A DNA stretch of 14,617 nt from Desulfobacteraceae bacterium UBA5852 (lineage in GTDB: Bacteria > Desulfobacterota > Desulfobacteria > Desulfobacterales > UBA5852). The stretch covers positions 124,741-139,357 of the forward strand of contig DJGG01000132.1 of NCBI GenBank assembly GCA_002432195.1, read 5' to 3'. This document shows positions 1 to 7,439 of the stretch, in pieces (position 1 is the stretch's first letter; every line of letters begins with the position of its first letter). Below the pieces are notes generated by a model. It was given only the letters and a program-made list of their open reading frames with translations, searched no databases and was not told the DNA's origin. Position numbers and translations under genes: made by a program.

Positions 1-74
1 GCGCGCTTCGCGCGTCTTGCCGCCCGGGCGCCTCGGCCATCCCGGTAGCGTCACCGTATGGATGACCGTGACCG
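1..74 (-). other. left edge, possible 5' end of next minus-strand gene
   Basis: On the minus strand, downstream of the TPR gene, an ATG at 40 and a GTG at 54 each open a frame that runs off the window edge without a stop. Neither has a clear Shine-Dalgarno and only about 13-18 codons are visible, so no product can be read. In Pseudomonas a similar TPR gene (PA4667) is followed by lolB and ispE, so a lipoprotein-localisation or isoprenoid gene is a guess from synteny only. Confidence 0.2.
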
Positions 75-77
75 CTA
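46..77. terminator. stem-loop at the 3' end of the TPR gene
   Basis: TAGCGTCAC at 46-54 pairs with GTGACCGCTA at 68-77, giving 9 pairs with one bulged C and a 13-base loop. The stem includes the stop codon of the minus-strand TPR gene. There is no T-run after it on either strand, so it is not a classical intrinsic terminator. It could be a weak or factor-dependent end, an mRNA-stabilising hairpin, or chance. Confidence 0.2.
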
Positions 78-1898
78 AGGGCGCGCGCGCTCGGTGCCGG
101 TGGACAGGTCCCGGATCTTCTGTTCCAACGGTTCCCGCTCCTTATCTTTGAGAGGCAGCGCCCTCCGGTAATACTCCAGGGCCTTGTCGGGCCGACCCAC
201 CTTGAGGAAGGCATCGCCCACATGCTCCATGATAATCGGATCCTGCGGCACCAGCGTCGAAGCTCTCACCAGGTGATGCAGCGCTTCGTCATACTTTCCC
301 TGGCGGTAGAGGACCCAACCCAGACTGTCGGTGATGTAGCCGTCCTCGGGTTTGAGGCCCAGCGCCTTGCGGATCATTTGCTCCGCTTCATCCAGGTTCA
401 CCCCCAGATCGGCGAAGGTGTACCCGAGGTAGTTGAGGGCGTTGGCGTGCTCGGGATTGATCTCGATCACGCGCCGCATCGCGGCGATGGAATCCTCCTT
501 GCGCTGCAACTTGTCGTACACCACGCCAATGCGGAAGTGGATTCGTTCGTCCTCGGGACTGATGTCGATGGCTTCCAGGAGGATTTGTTCGGCTTCCGGC
601 AACCGGCCATGTTCTTCATAGAGGGAGCCCAGGTAGAGCTTCAGTTCCGCATCCTGCGGTGATGCCTCGAGCGCCTGGCGCAACAGGTGGACAGCCCGGT
701 CCACCTCGCCCTTCTCGTTGAGCTGAAAAGCCAGTTGCAGCGTCGCCTGGCGATGAAAACGCGAATCCGCGGTCACCTTGGAGAAATGCTGCATGGCCTT
801 GGCGGATTCTTCGATCCCGCTGTAGGCCACCCCCAGCAGATAGTGCAGGTCGGCTTGATCCGGCCTGGCCGCCACCAACCCCTGGAGCACATAAACCGCC
901 TCGGCATAGGACTCGTTTTCAATATAGAGCCGATAGACATGGCGCACGAGTTCCGGCGGCGCCACCTGTTCCGCCAGTCGGGTCAGGACGTTGCGTCCCG
1001 CTGCCGGCTGGCCGATGTGCCGGTGATAGAGGGCCAGCTCGGTGGCGGCCCGTACGTGGGCGCCGTCACGGTCCAGGATCTCCTGGTAAGCGTCGATGAT
1101 CTGCCGGCGGATTTCGGGACTGTCCTTGCGCTGGCGGTAGAGGTTGATCAGGGCAAAGCGGGCTCCCTCGAGCTCCGGTTCCAGTTCCAGGGAACGCCGG
1201 TAGGCTGCTTCGGCCTTGGAGTCGTAATTCTGCTGTTCGAAGGTCTTTCCGAGGAAGAAATACCCTGCATAAGAGCCCGTATGGGCTTGGACCAGCTGCT
1301 GGAAAACATCCAGCGCCATATCCAGCTGGCCCTGGTCGAGGTAGAGGTTGCCCAACGTCAGGTACGTATCCTCGTCGGCGCTCCCCTGTTCGATGATTTT
1401 TTCATAAACCGCCCGGGCATCATCCAACTGTTGCCGGTTCTGATAGATCCGCCCCATGAGGGCCAGGGCATCGGTGTCGTTCGGGTTTCGATCCAGGGCG
1501 GCTTCCAGGACGGCAAGGGCCTGGTCCTCCTCCTTGACCTGCAGGTAGAGTGCCGCGAGTTCATGATACAGCGGCAGGGAGTCGGGATCGAGGTCTTTGG
1601 CCTTCCGCAGGTGCTGAATGGACGACGGGATATCCCCCCGCAGGCGGCTTATCTGGGCTTCGGTGTAGTGGTAGTAAGCGTTGCCGGGAGCCGTTATGAC
1701 CGGGGGGGCGGACAGGGAGGGCGCCGTTGCCGCGGGTTTCGGCGGGAAGGCACAACCCGCAAGGAGGCCATACAGGGCTGGGGCCAGCAGCACCCAAAGG
1801 CGCCAGGGGTAAACGGCCCCGCCGAAAACCACGGAGCGCTCCGGGCAGCCTTGGGCCTGCACATCCCGTCGGTTGCGGGTCACAGAATTGGGTTTCAT
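75..1898 (-). CDS. TPR-repeat outer-membrane lipoprotein
   Basis: This 607-residue protein is almost entirely tetratricopeptide repeats, roughly 15 from residue 74 to 590, with typical signatures such as 'ALNYLGYTFADLG' and 'DSLGWVLYRQGKYDEAL'. TPR solenoids bind partner proteins. Residues 32-49 form a hydrophobic segment ending in the lipobox L46-A47-G48-C49. Alanine follows the cysteine, which favours outer-membrane sorting, so the solenoid should face the periplasm. The ATG start at 1898 overlaps the sigma-factor stop (ATGA), implying translational coupling, but gives an unusually long n-region. A GTG at 1832 (residue 23) has GGAG six bases upstream and would give a more normal 27-residue signal peptide; it may be the real start. 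The overall form resembles Pseudomonas PA4667 next to lolB/ispE. Family assignment is firm; the exact role is not known. Confidence 0.9.
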   Translation of the reverse strand: MKPNSVTRNRRDVQAQGCPERSVVFGGAVYPWRLWVLLAPALYGLLAGCAFPPKPAATAPSLSAPPVITAPGNAYYHYTEAQISRLRGDIPSSIQHLRKAKDLDPDSLPLYHELAALYLQVKEEDQALAVLEAALDRNPNDTDALALMGRIYQNRQQLDDARAVYEKIIEQGSADEDTYLTLGNLYLDQGQLDMALDVFQQLVQAHTGSYAGYFFLGKTFEQQNYDSKAEAAYRRSLELEPELEGARFALINLYRQRKDSPEIRRQIIDAYQEILDRDGAHVRAATELALYHRHIGQPAAGRNVLTRLAEQVAPPELVRHVYRLYIENESYAEAVYVLQGLVAARPDQADLHYLLGVAYSGIEESAKAMQHFSKVTADSRFHRQATLQLAFQLNEKGEVDRAVHLLRQALEASPQDAELKLYLGSLYEEHGRLPEAEQILLEAIDISPEDERIHFRIGVVYDKLQRKEDSIAAMRRVIEINPEHANALNYLGYTFADLGVNLDEAEQMIRKALGLKPEDGYITDSLGWVLYRQGKYDEALHHLVRASTLVPQDPIIMEHVGDAFLKVGRPDKALEYYRRALPLKDKEREPLEQKIRDLSTGTERARP

Positions 1899-3097
1899 TC
1901 GGTTTCGGTACCTTCCGCGTAGGCGGAGAAATCCGGGATCTCGTTTTTGAAAAAATCGCGCATTTTCTTGATGATATTCTTCTCCACCTGGCGCACGCGC
2001 TCCCGCGAAATGCCGTAACGATCGCCTATTTCCTGCAACGTGACCGGCGCGTCGGAAAATATACGCAGGTCGAAGATCTCCTTCTCGCGCTCGGTCATGT
2101 TCTTGCGGAACTCGTCAATCTTGTTGTGCAGCAGAGCCTCAATTTCCTTCTTGGCCACCTGGTCTTCGGCCGAAACGGATTCCGTGCTCAGGAATTCGAT
2201 CCGCTCCGTGTCGGAATCTTCCTTCAAGGGGGCGTCCAGGGAAACGTCCCAGCCGTCGAGGCGCTGATCCATGTCCACGATTTCGCGCTCCGACACCCCC
2301 AGGCGCTCGGAGAGCAGCTTGGGCTTGGGATCGAAGCCCTGTTCGATCAAACGCTGCTTTTCCTTTTTCAGCTTGAAAAAAAGTTTGCGTTGCCCCTGCG
2401 TGGTCCCGATCTTGACCAGCCGCCAATTGTCCATGATGAACTTAAGGATATAGGCCTTGATCCAAAAGGAGGCGTAGTAGGAAAATTTGACGTTCTTATA
2501 GGGGTCGAACTTGCGGACCGCCTGCATCAGGCCGATGTTGCCCTCCTGGATCAGATCGAGAAGGTTCTGCATCCAAACGCGCTGGAATTCCAGGGCAATC
2601 TTGACCACAAGGCGCAAATTGGAGGTAACCAACGTATAGGCGGCGTCCTTGTCGCCGTGTTCCCGCACCCGCATGCCCAATTCCCGCTCTTCTTCGCGGG
2701 TCAGCAAGCGGTAGCGGCTGATTTCCGACAGATAACGCTGCAGGGGATCGAACTTGACCAGAGCCTTGTCGGCAAGGGCATGATCCGCATGGCGTTTGGC
2801 CCGGTTGTCGATGACGGGTCCCAGGTTTTCCGACTCGATGGCGACTTCTTGATCCTCGTCATCATCCGTTTCCATCGCCAGGGTGACATCCCTTTCCTCC
2901 TCCTGGTCGGCAAGGGCGGTTTCCTGCGGGGCCTGCCGGTCGGCATGGGCCGGCGAAGGCGACGCTGCCGGAGCGGGCTTGGGTGCCCGACGCGCCCTGG
3001 AGGGCCCGCGGCCACCGGCTTCCGCGACCTTGGCGCTGTTTGGCCTGGGGGTTTTCTTTTTCTTGGTCATTTTGCCTTTCTTGGTGTCCTGGCTCAT
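1895..3097 (-). CDS. rpoH: RNA polymerase sigma factor, RpoH (sigma-32) type
   Basis: Sigma-70 family factor that directs core RNA polymerase, probably to heat-shock promoters. Region 1.2 lies at about 114-148, region 2 at 153-222 (core 'DLIQEGNIGLMQAV' at 181-194), and region 4.2 at 352-380 with the helix-turn-helix 'EIGDRYGISRERVRQVE'. Residues 236-245, QRKLFFKLKK, match the 'RpoH box' that separates sigma-32 from RpoD and RpoS, so the rpoH call rests on sequence. At 400 residues it exceeds typical RpoH (about 285) because of a roughly 110-residue N-terminal extension: a basic Lys/Pro/Ala-rich part, then an acidic part. No strong Shine-Dalgarno precedes ATG 3097. A second ATG at 3070 (residue 10) has AAGAAAGG just upstream and is a possible alternative start. 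It is the first gene of a two-gene unit with the TPR lipoprotein. Confidence 0.88.
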   Translation of the reverse strand: MSQDTKKGKMTKKKKTPRPNSAKVAEAGGRGPSRARRAPKPAPAASPSPAHADRQAPQETALADQEEERDVTLAMETDDDEDQEVAIESENLGPVIDNRAKRHADHALADKALVKFDPLQRYLSEISRYRLLTREEERELGMRVREHGDKDAAYTLVTSNLRLVVKIALEFQRVWMQNLLDLIQEGNIGLMQAVRKFDPYKNVKFSYYASFWIKAYILKFIMDNWRLVKIGTTQGQRKLFFKLKKEKQRLIEQGFDPKPKLLSERLGVSEREIVDMDQRLDGWDVSLDAPLKEDSDTERIEFLSTESVSAEDQVAKKEIEALLHNKIDEFRKNMTEREKEIFDLRIFSDAPVTLQEIGDRYGISRERVRQVEKNIIKKMRDFFKNEIPDFSAYAEGTETE

Positions 3098-3437
3098 ACT
3101 CTCTTATCCGGAAGGTGCGTTGGTTCTAGATTCACCCCGGCCCACGCGACACTGGCCCGGAGGAGGTCGGCAGCCCCGGGAGTGAGCGGGATCGTGAATC
3201 GTCCGGTGGGAGGGGCAGGTCGTCAGCGTTGGGTCGCACGCCTTCGATGTCGAACGCCCATTCCTGTCGCGTGGATGGCCGGGACCCGTTCTTGTGGATT
3301 GCCACCTTGCGGGGATGACATTCCGGCAGCCTCATATCCGGGCTGCACCGGTTTTCATTCGCGGCCGACCGCGATTCCCGCAACAAGTGTTTCTATTGGA
3401 CTCTGCGGGGCGATTGTGGTAGTCGAAAATGTTTAAA
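3098..3437. other. intergenic region between rpoH and tRNA-Arg
   Basis: A 340-base region between the divergent rpoH and tRNA genes that should hold both promoters. No convincing sigma70 pair is seen for rpoH. Before the tRNA, TTGGAC at 3396-3401 could be a -35 element, but only a poor -10 (around TAGTCG, 3420-3425) follows at suitable spacing. Frames open through it (for example plus strand to a TAA at 3434-3436) show no family resemblance and probably do not code. Confidence 0.5.
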
Positions 3438-3514
<77 letters not shown>

Positions 3515-3525
3515 GGTTGAAAGCA

Positions 3526-3560
3526 ATCGGGAGGGCGGAAGCGTCTCCGATCTCCTTTTT
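3526..3560 (+). terminator. intrinsic terminator after tRNA-Arg
   Basis: ATCGGGAG (3526-3533) pairs with CTCCGAT (3545-3551) in seven pairs with one bulged G around an 11-base loop. A short CTCC and five T (3556-3560) follow. It begins 12 bases after the tRNA CCA end, where a terminator is expected. The stem is modest, so this is a probable rather than certain call. Confidence 0.45.
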
Positions 3561-3729
3561 CCGGGCCGACCGCGAAGATGGCAGACCCGCTCTCCGTTTT
3601 CCGAAACGCGTTTCTCATTACCATATCCGTCCGATTCAAGTCAAAGCATGTTGGTGCGGCAGCCGGTATCCGGGGCGCGCGCCCCTCGACGACCGCCATC
3701 GCGTCCGGGCACCAGGCGGCCCTCAAGCA

Positions 3730-3757
3730 TTGCATTTCACGGCACCTGTGATATAGC
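3730..3757 (+). promoter_or_regulatory. candidate sigma70 promoter for the hybrid kinase
   Basis: TTGCAT (3730-3735), a 16-base spacer, and TATAGC (3752-3757) give a moderate -35/-10 pair about 100 bases upstream of the kinase start. The spacer contains the short inverted repeat TCAC-N7-GTGA, which could be an operator half-site pair or chance. The -35 match is weak. Confidence 0.3.
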
Positions 3758-3856
3758 TGGCGACGGTTATTCGGCCAAGATGACATGGATGCCATGACCT
3801 GAAGAACCGCGGCAGCCCAGCCCGAAGCGACCCGGGAGCCCACCCAAGCCCTCCTC

Positions 3857-5542
3857 ATGAAAAAGAACCACCCCCCAAAGCCCCCCGACGACGGCAGCAG
3901 TTTCCGCAGTCTTTCGTTTGACGTCTGCACCGTAAAAGCCCTGATGGCCTCTACAAACCGGTATAAAACGCTTTTTGAAAGCGCCGGCGATGCCATCTTC
4001 GTCATGGATTTCCAGGGGCAGATCATCGACGGCAACCGGGTGGCCACGGAAATGCTTCAGATGTCGCGCAGCGAATTGCTGAGCGTCACCACGACGGATA
4101 TCCTCGCGCCGGAGCATGTACCGTTCTGGCCCGAACGCATGAACGAACTTCGCCGAGTGGGTCACATCATTTTCGAAACCGCCCTGCGCAGCCGCCATGA
4201 AGCAGTGGTGCCGGTGGAAGCCAGCTGCCGCGCCGTCGAATATGACAATCGGCCGGCCATCCTGGCCATCGCCAGGGATATTTCCGAGCGGATCCAATCC
4301 GAAAAGGAAAAGACCAAGCTCCGGGCCCAATTGCGCCAGGCGCAAAAAATGGAGGCCATCGGCACCCTGGCCGGTGGCATTGCCCATGATTTCAACAATA
4401 TCCTGCAGTCGATCATGGGGTATGCGGAAATCGCCAGCCTTCAGGTCACCCGCGGGAAAAGTCCCCTGGAAAGCCTGGACAATATACTGACGGCCAGCAG
4501 CCGGGCCAAGAGCCTGATCAATCAGATCCTCTCCTTCAGTCGCCAGGGCGAACAGGAACGCAACCCGGTCCAGGTGAATCTGATCGTCAAAGAGGTCCTT
4601 AAGCTGATCCGCGCCTCCCTGCCGTCAACAATCGAGATCCGCGGCCGCAATCTCAGCTACGCGGCGCTGGTGGAAGCCGATCCCATCCAGATTCACCAGG
4701 TTATGATGAATTTATGCACCAATGCGCACCATGCCATGCGGGCGCACGGCGGCATCCTGGAAGTGGGCCTGGAGTGCGTCGAGGTGAGCCACGCCGACGC
4801 GCGGCGCTTTGGCGGGCTTACCCCGGGACGCTATTTGCAGCTGGCGGTTGCGGATACCGGTCACGGCATCCCGGCGGAGAATATGGAACGGATTTTCGAC
4901 CCCTATTTCACATCGAAGGAAAAGGGCGAAGGGACCGGTCTGGGATTGGCCGTGGTTCATGGCATCGTCATCAGCCATGGGGGGCACATCAGCGTCACCA
5001 GCGAGGTCGACCGGGGCACGACCTTCACGATCCTTTTCCCTGAGCTGTTAGGGGCCCTAAGTCAGAACGAGGCGCCTGCCCCCGAGGCTGCCCTGGCGGG
5101 GGATGAACGGGTTCTTTTTGTCGACGATGAACCCGCTTTGGCCGAGATCGGCAGGGAAATGCTGAGCAGCCTGGGCTACCAGGTGGAGGCCTGCAGCAAC
5201 AGCATCGAAGCCCTGGAGTTGTTCCGCGCCTTTCCGGATCGTTTCGATCTGGTGGTCACCGATTTTACCATGCCCCGGCTGACCGGAGACGCACTGGCCC
5301 ATGAGTTGATCGCGATTCGCTCCGATATCCCCATCATCCTGTTCACCGGCTACAGCGATCAGGTGACCCGGGAGCGTTTCGCCAAGCTGGGCATCAAGGA
5401 TTGCCTCATGAAGCCGTTGTCGCGGCGCGATCTGGCCCAGTCCATCCGCCGGGTGCTGGACGGCGCGCGTTTATCCGCCTCCCAGTCGCCACGGCCCGCC
5501 CCCCCCCTCCCTGAGGCCCCGTCCCAGGATTCGCACGGCTAA
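3857..5542 (+). CDS. PAS-HisKA-HATPase-REC hybrid histidine kinase
   Basis: A 561-residue sensor kinase with no membrane segment, so it probably acts in the cytoplasm. A PAS domain spans about 36-145 ('YKTLFESAGDAIFVMDFQG'), then a short coiled linker, then a HisKA domain with the H-box 'LAGGIAHDFNNIL' and phosphoacceptor H177. The catalytic domain has an N-box at 284-293, G1 'ADTGHGIP' (332-339), F-box 'FDPYF' (347-351) and G2 'GTGLGLA' (359-365). A C-terminal receiver (about 417-536) keeps D423/D424, phosphoacceptor D469, T497 and K519. All key residues are present, so it should be active. No separate output regulator or HPt protein lies in the window, so the partner is unknown. The start lacks an evident Shine-Dalgarno. 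The tail after the receiver is Pro-rich and contains a run of nine C (5499-5507). Confidence 0.92.
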   Translation: MKKNHPPKPPDDGSSFRSLSFDVCTVKALMASTNRYKTLFESAGDAIFVMDFQGQIIDGNRVATEMLQMSRSELLSVTTTDILAPEHVPFWPERMNELRRVGHIIFETALRSRHEAVVPVEASCRAVEYDNRPAILAIARDISERIQSEKEKTKLRAQLRQAQKMEAIGTLAGGIAHDFNNILQSIMGYAEIASLQVTRGKSPLESLDNILTASSRAKSLINQILSFSRQGEQERNPVQVNLIVKEVLKLIRASLPSTIEIRGRNLSYAALVEADPIQIHQVMMNLCTNAHHAMRAHGGILEVGLECVEVSHADARRFGGLTPGRYLQLAVADTGHGIPAENMERIFDPYFTSKEKGEGTGLGLAVVHGIVISHGGHISVTSEVDRGTTFTILFPELLGALSQNEAPAPEAALAGDERVLFVDDEPALAEIGREMLSSLGYQVEACSNSIEALELFRAFPDRFDLVVTDFTMPRLTGDALAHELIAIRSDIPIILFTGYSDQVTRERFAKLGIKDCLMKPLSRRDLAQSIRRVLDGARLSASQSPRPAPPLPEAPSQDSHG

Positions 5543-5562
5543 AGCCGCAACACCGTTCCCCC

Positions 5563-5763
5563 ATGTCCGAACTGTTCGCCATCCTCCGCTGCACCTGGGC
5601 ACTTCTGGCCGCAGCCTTGCTGGGGCGCTGGTTCCTCAGGGATCTGACCATGGCGCGGGCCCGTCGCGCACCATGGTACCGCGCCTATCTGACCCTGCCA
5701 GGCTTCCTGATCCTCCTGGCGGTCTTTCTGCCCGTGGCCATATGGTTCCTGCGCCGGTACTGA
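5563..5763 (+). CDS. small two-helix membrane protein
   Basis: A 66-residue protein beginning 20 bases after the hybrid kinase stop, probably in the same transcript. It has two hydrophobic segments, about 4-22 and 44-63, joined by a basic loop (RDLTMARARRAPWYR). By the positive-inside rule the loop is cytoplasmic and both ends face outward. There is no clear Shine-Dalgarno, so it may rely on coupling. The family is not recognised. Proximity suggests a link with the kinase, perhaps as a membrane anchor or sensor input, but this is inference. The clear hydrophobic pattern argues it is a real gene. Confidence 0.6.
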   Translation: MSELFAILRCTWALLAAALLGRWFLRDLTMARARRAPWYRAYLTLPGFLILLAVFLPVAIWFLRRY

Positions 5764-5764
5764 G

Positions 5765-5803
5765 CGCCGCCGGCCGGATGCGGAAACTCACTCGGCCGCG
5801 GCG
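5765..5803. terminator. GC-rich hairpin between convergent genes
   Basis: CGCCGCCGGCCG (5765-5776) pairs with CGGCCGCGGCG (5793-5803) with one bulge and a loop of about 16 bases. It is followed on the plus strand by only three T. It sits at the convergent 3' ends of the small membrane gene and the actin-like gene and overlaps the last actin codons. It could end plus-strand transcription, but the T-run is too short to be sure. Confidence 0.3.
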
Positions 5804-6849
5804 TTTGCCGGCCGGGTTTCCGCCGGCGCGGCCCGCCACAGGTGCCGGCCGTACTTGAGATAACCCTGGACGTTGGCCAAACGCGCATCCCCGCGGTTGG
5901 CGGCTACGCGCACGTTGCCGGGCAGCAGTGCCTGGATATGCGGCCCGATTTCCTTGGCGCCTCCGCCGGTCAGCAGGATCGTCTCCAGGTCCCAGTCATT
6001 GGCCCACAACCGCTCAAGATCGCCGACAATGGTCGCCGCCAGGTGGGCGAAGATCTGGTCCCGGATCTTGGCGAAGCTGAACGCCTGACCGCGCATCCGG
6101 ATGGTTCCGGATTCGACGGCCGCATAGAGACGGTAGAGCTCCACGTTCACGCCGCTGTTTTCGCGCAACTTGCCGGCAATGATGTTGAAGGCCTTGGACA
6201 CGCCGGTGTCCATGGTCCGGCTGCTGCGCTCGACGTAGCGCAGGCGGTCCACTACGAGATAATCGGTCGTACGGAAGCCGATGTCCACGACGCCGATCTT
6301 CTGGCGCGCCAGTTCCTTTTCACTGATCTGACCGTTATCGTTCATCAGCAGGTTCAGGGCGCTGCCCATGGGTTGCGGCAGCAACTGAACCTGTTCCACC
6401 TGAATCTTCTTGGCCACGCGGCCGCCGTCGGGGCTGTGGAACACCACCTGGTGCCGGCCCTTGAGGGTATCGCGAAAACGGTCGTGGTACTGTCGGTAGA
6501 ATCCCACGGGCAGGCCTGAGACGATATGGATGGGCTCCTCAACCACCGGATCCTTCTTCAGGAGCAGGCCGGTAACGGTGAGGGCGAACAACCTGGCGTA
6601 GTCCGACATCATGCGCTCTTGATCGAGCGTGAAGCTTACCGAGGTGGATTGCTGCTCGGCCAGATCACCGACGAAATAGCTCTTGCCGTCCACGGTCACG
6701 TGGAAGTAGTCGGTGAGGGCGCGTTCGCCGAAATCCATCCAGAACTGAATCTCCGGTGCATCGCCGTAGAGCGATTTGAATACGACGGTTTCCTTCCCGT
6801 CACTGGCCTTGGTAAAACCGAACCCGATGTCGATGGCTACGATCTGCAT
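5788..6849 (-). CDS. ParM/StbA-type actin-like ATPase
   Basis: A 353-residue protein with the actin/Hsp70 ATPase fold. Phosphate-1 loop 'DIGFGFTK' is at 7-14, phosphate-2 'VVDIGFRTTDY' at 187-197, and the adenosine motif 'LLTGGGAKEI' at 292-301. The C-terminal 'ANRGDARLANVQGY' is typical of the ParM/Alp group. ParM proteins polymerise with ATP and segregate plasmids, but related chromosomal and archaeal proteins (Ta0583 type) have other or unknown roles. No ParR-like DNA-binding partner or centromere repeats are seen here, so plasmid segregation is unlikely. ATG 6849 is preceded by GGAGGG (6853-6858). A 126-base gap with a small GC hairpin (6929-6950) separates it from the 55-residue membrane gene upstream, probably in the same operon. 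The last 15 residues are Ala/Pro-rich. Confidence 0.85.
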   Translation of the reverse strand: MQIVAIDIGFGFTKASDGKETVVFKSLYGDAPEIQFWMDFGERALTDYFHVTVDGKSYFVGDLAEQQSTSVSFTLDQERMMSDYARLFALTVTGLLLKKDPVVEEPIHIVSGLPVGFYRQYHDRFRDTLKGRHQVVFHSPDGGRVAKKIQVEQVQLLPQPMGSALNLLMNDNGQISEKELARQKIGVVDIGFRTTDYLVVDRLRYVERSSRTMDTGVSKAFNIIAGKLRENSGVNVELYRLYAAVESGTIRMRGQAFSFAKIRDQIFAHLAATIVGDLERLWANDWDLETILLTGGGAKEIGPHIQALLPGNVRVAANRGDARLANVQGYLKYGRHLWRAAPAETRPANAAAE

Positions 6850-6975
6850 TGTCCCTCCGCTGCTCGGTCATGAATGAGCGCCGCCGCGCCACCCGACAAG
6901 GTCGCGGATCGAATGGGCCGCAGGCTTCCCGGGCCCCCGCCGGCGCCCGGCGAACAGCCCGCGGCACCAGCGGCG

Positions 6976-7143
6976 CTACCGCCCATCGGCCTTGCCGCCC
7001 CTGTCCAGCGCGGCCAGTATGGCAAACGGCAACTCCACCAGGAATTCCATGGTCCAGCCAATGAGCATCAACACCCAGATGGCCGGCAGTTTGATCAGCC
7101 GCCACTTCCAGGCGGCGACCCACGAACCCTCCATAGACGGCAT
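6976..7143 (-). CDS. 55-residue hydrophobic membrane protein
   Basis: A short gene inside a longer spurious frame. Translation starts at ATG 7143, six bases after a perfect AGGAGG. The product has an aromatic, basic N-terminus (W8, W12, W14, then R15 and K18) and a hydrophobic stretch from about 18 to 47, interrupted by E33 and E37. It ends in a charged tail (DRGGKADGR). The hydrophobic part could be one long helix or a re-entrant hairpin bounded by P20 and P39. The family is not recognised. It heads the transcript leading to the actin-like gene and is divergent from the SPFH gene, so it may be a membrane anchor or partner for either; this is inference. The codons upstream of 7143 are Arg/Gly-rich and unlikely to be translated. 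Confidence 0.75.
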   Translation of the reverse strand: MPSMEGSWVAAWKWRLIKLPAIWVLMLIGWTMEFLVELPFAILAALDRGGKADGR

Positions 7144-7149
7144 GCCTCT

Positions 7150-7155
7150 CCTCCT
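7150..7155 (-). promoter_or_regulatory. ribosome binding site fixing the 55-residue gene start
   Basis: On the minus strand AGGAGG lies six bases before ATG 7143. It is the strongest Shine-Dalgarno I found in the window and decides the start against upstream in-frame options. Confidence 0.8.
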
Positions 7156-7349
7156 GGCGGCGGCCGATGCACCACACCACCTGCGGCCGATCCGCCGGTT
7201 TCCTCCGGTGCGCGCCCGCCTGCCGGCGCCTCGGGTCGATCGGTCTTCCGCCGGCCTCCCCGGCCCATGCCTTAACACCGGGGCATCGTGTTTACAAGCG
7301 CGTTGTGTCCGGCGAACCCCGCCGGTTGGACCTGCCACAAGTCGTTTGG

Positions 7350-7378
7350 TTGACAATCCCCGGCCGGCATGGTTGAAT
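7350..7378 (+). promoter_or_regulatory. sigma70 promoter of the SPFH/zinc-ribbon operon
   Basis: Perfect TTGACA (7350-7355), a 17-base spacer and TTGAAT (7373-7378; four of six to TATAAT). Predicted transcription starts near 7385, giving a leader of about 55 bases before ATG 7440. Confidence 0.6.
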
Positions 7379-7439
7379 TTGCCACCCACCCCCGGGCCAG
7401 GCGTCCCCCTTGACCGAGCCGCTATCCGGAGAATCTGTC

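Larger units (their letters stand above)
3515..3856. other. intergenic region between tRNA-Arg and the hybrid kinase gene
   Basis: A 342-base stretch holding the likely tRNA terminator and a candidate promoter near 3730-3757. It also has a short palindrome CATGG-atg-CCATG at 3784-3796, downstream of that promoter and upstream of the kinase start, which could be a regulator site. Open frames across it on either strand look like non-coding shadows. No tRNA fragment, integrase remnant or direct repeat is seen. Confidence 0.5.
7144..7439. other. divergent intergenic region of the actin/SPFH block
   Basis: A 296-base region between two divergent operons. It holds a good plus-strand promoter (7350-7378). 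For the minus strand only a weak candidate is seen (TTGTAA and TGTTAA within 7274-7301, with suboptimal spacing). The GC-rich middle has no long repeat or convincing coding frame. Its position suggests coordinated control of both arms. Confidence 0.5.

Noticed and set aside
687..1922. 411-residue plus-strand open frame
   Set aside because: Antisense to the TPR gene; the open frame is a by-product of high GC and biased codon use, with no domain signal.
1727..3436. 569-residue plus-strand open frame
   Set aside because: Antisense to the sigma-factor gene, whose sigma motifs are clear. The last part (about 3182-3436) has an upstream GGAGGAGG but poor spacing, no family likeness, and stops at the tRNA.
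5788..6849. Plasmid partition locus (parM system)
   Set aside because: No parR-like gene or parC iterons beside the ATPase, and the surroundings are chromosomal.
6800..7180. 126-residue minus-strand frame overlapping the actin-like start
   Set aside because: Arg-rich composition, overlaps both real genes out of frame, and has no ribosome binding site.
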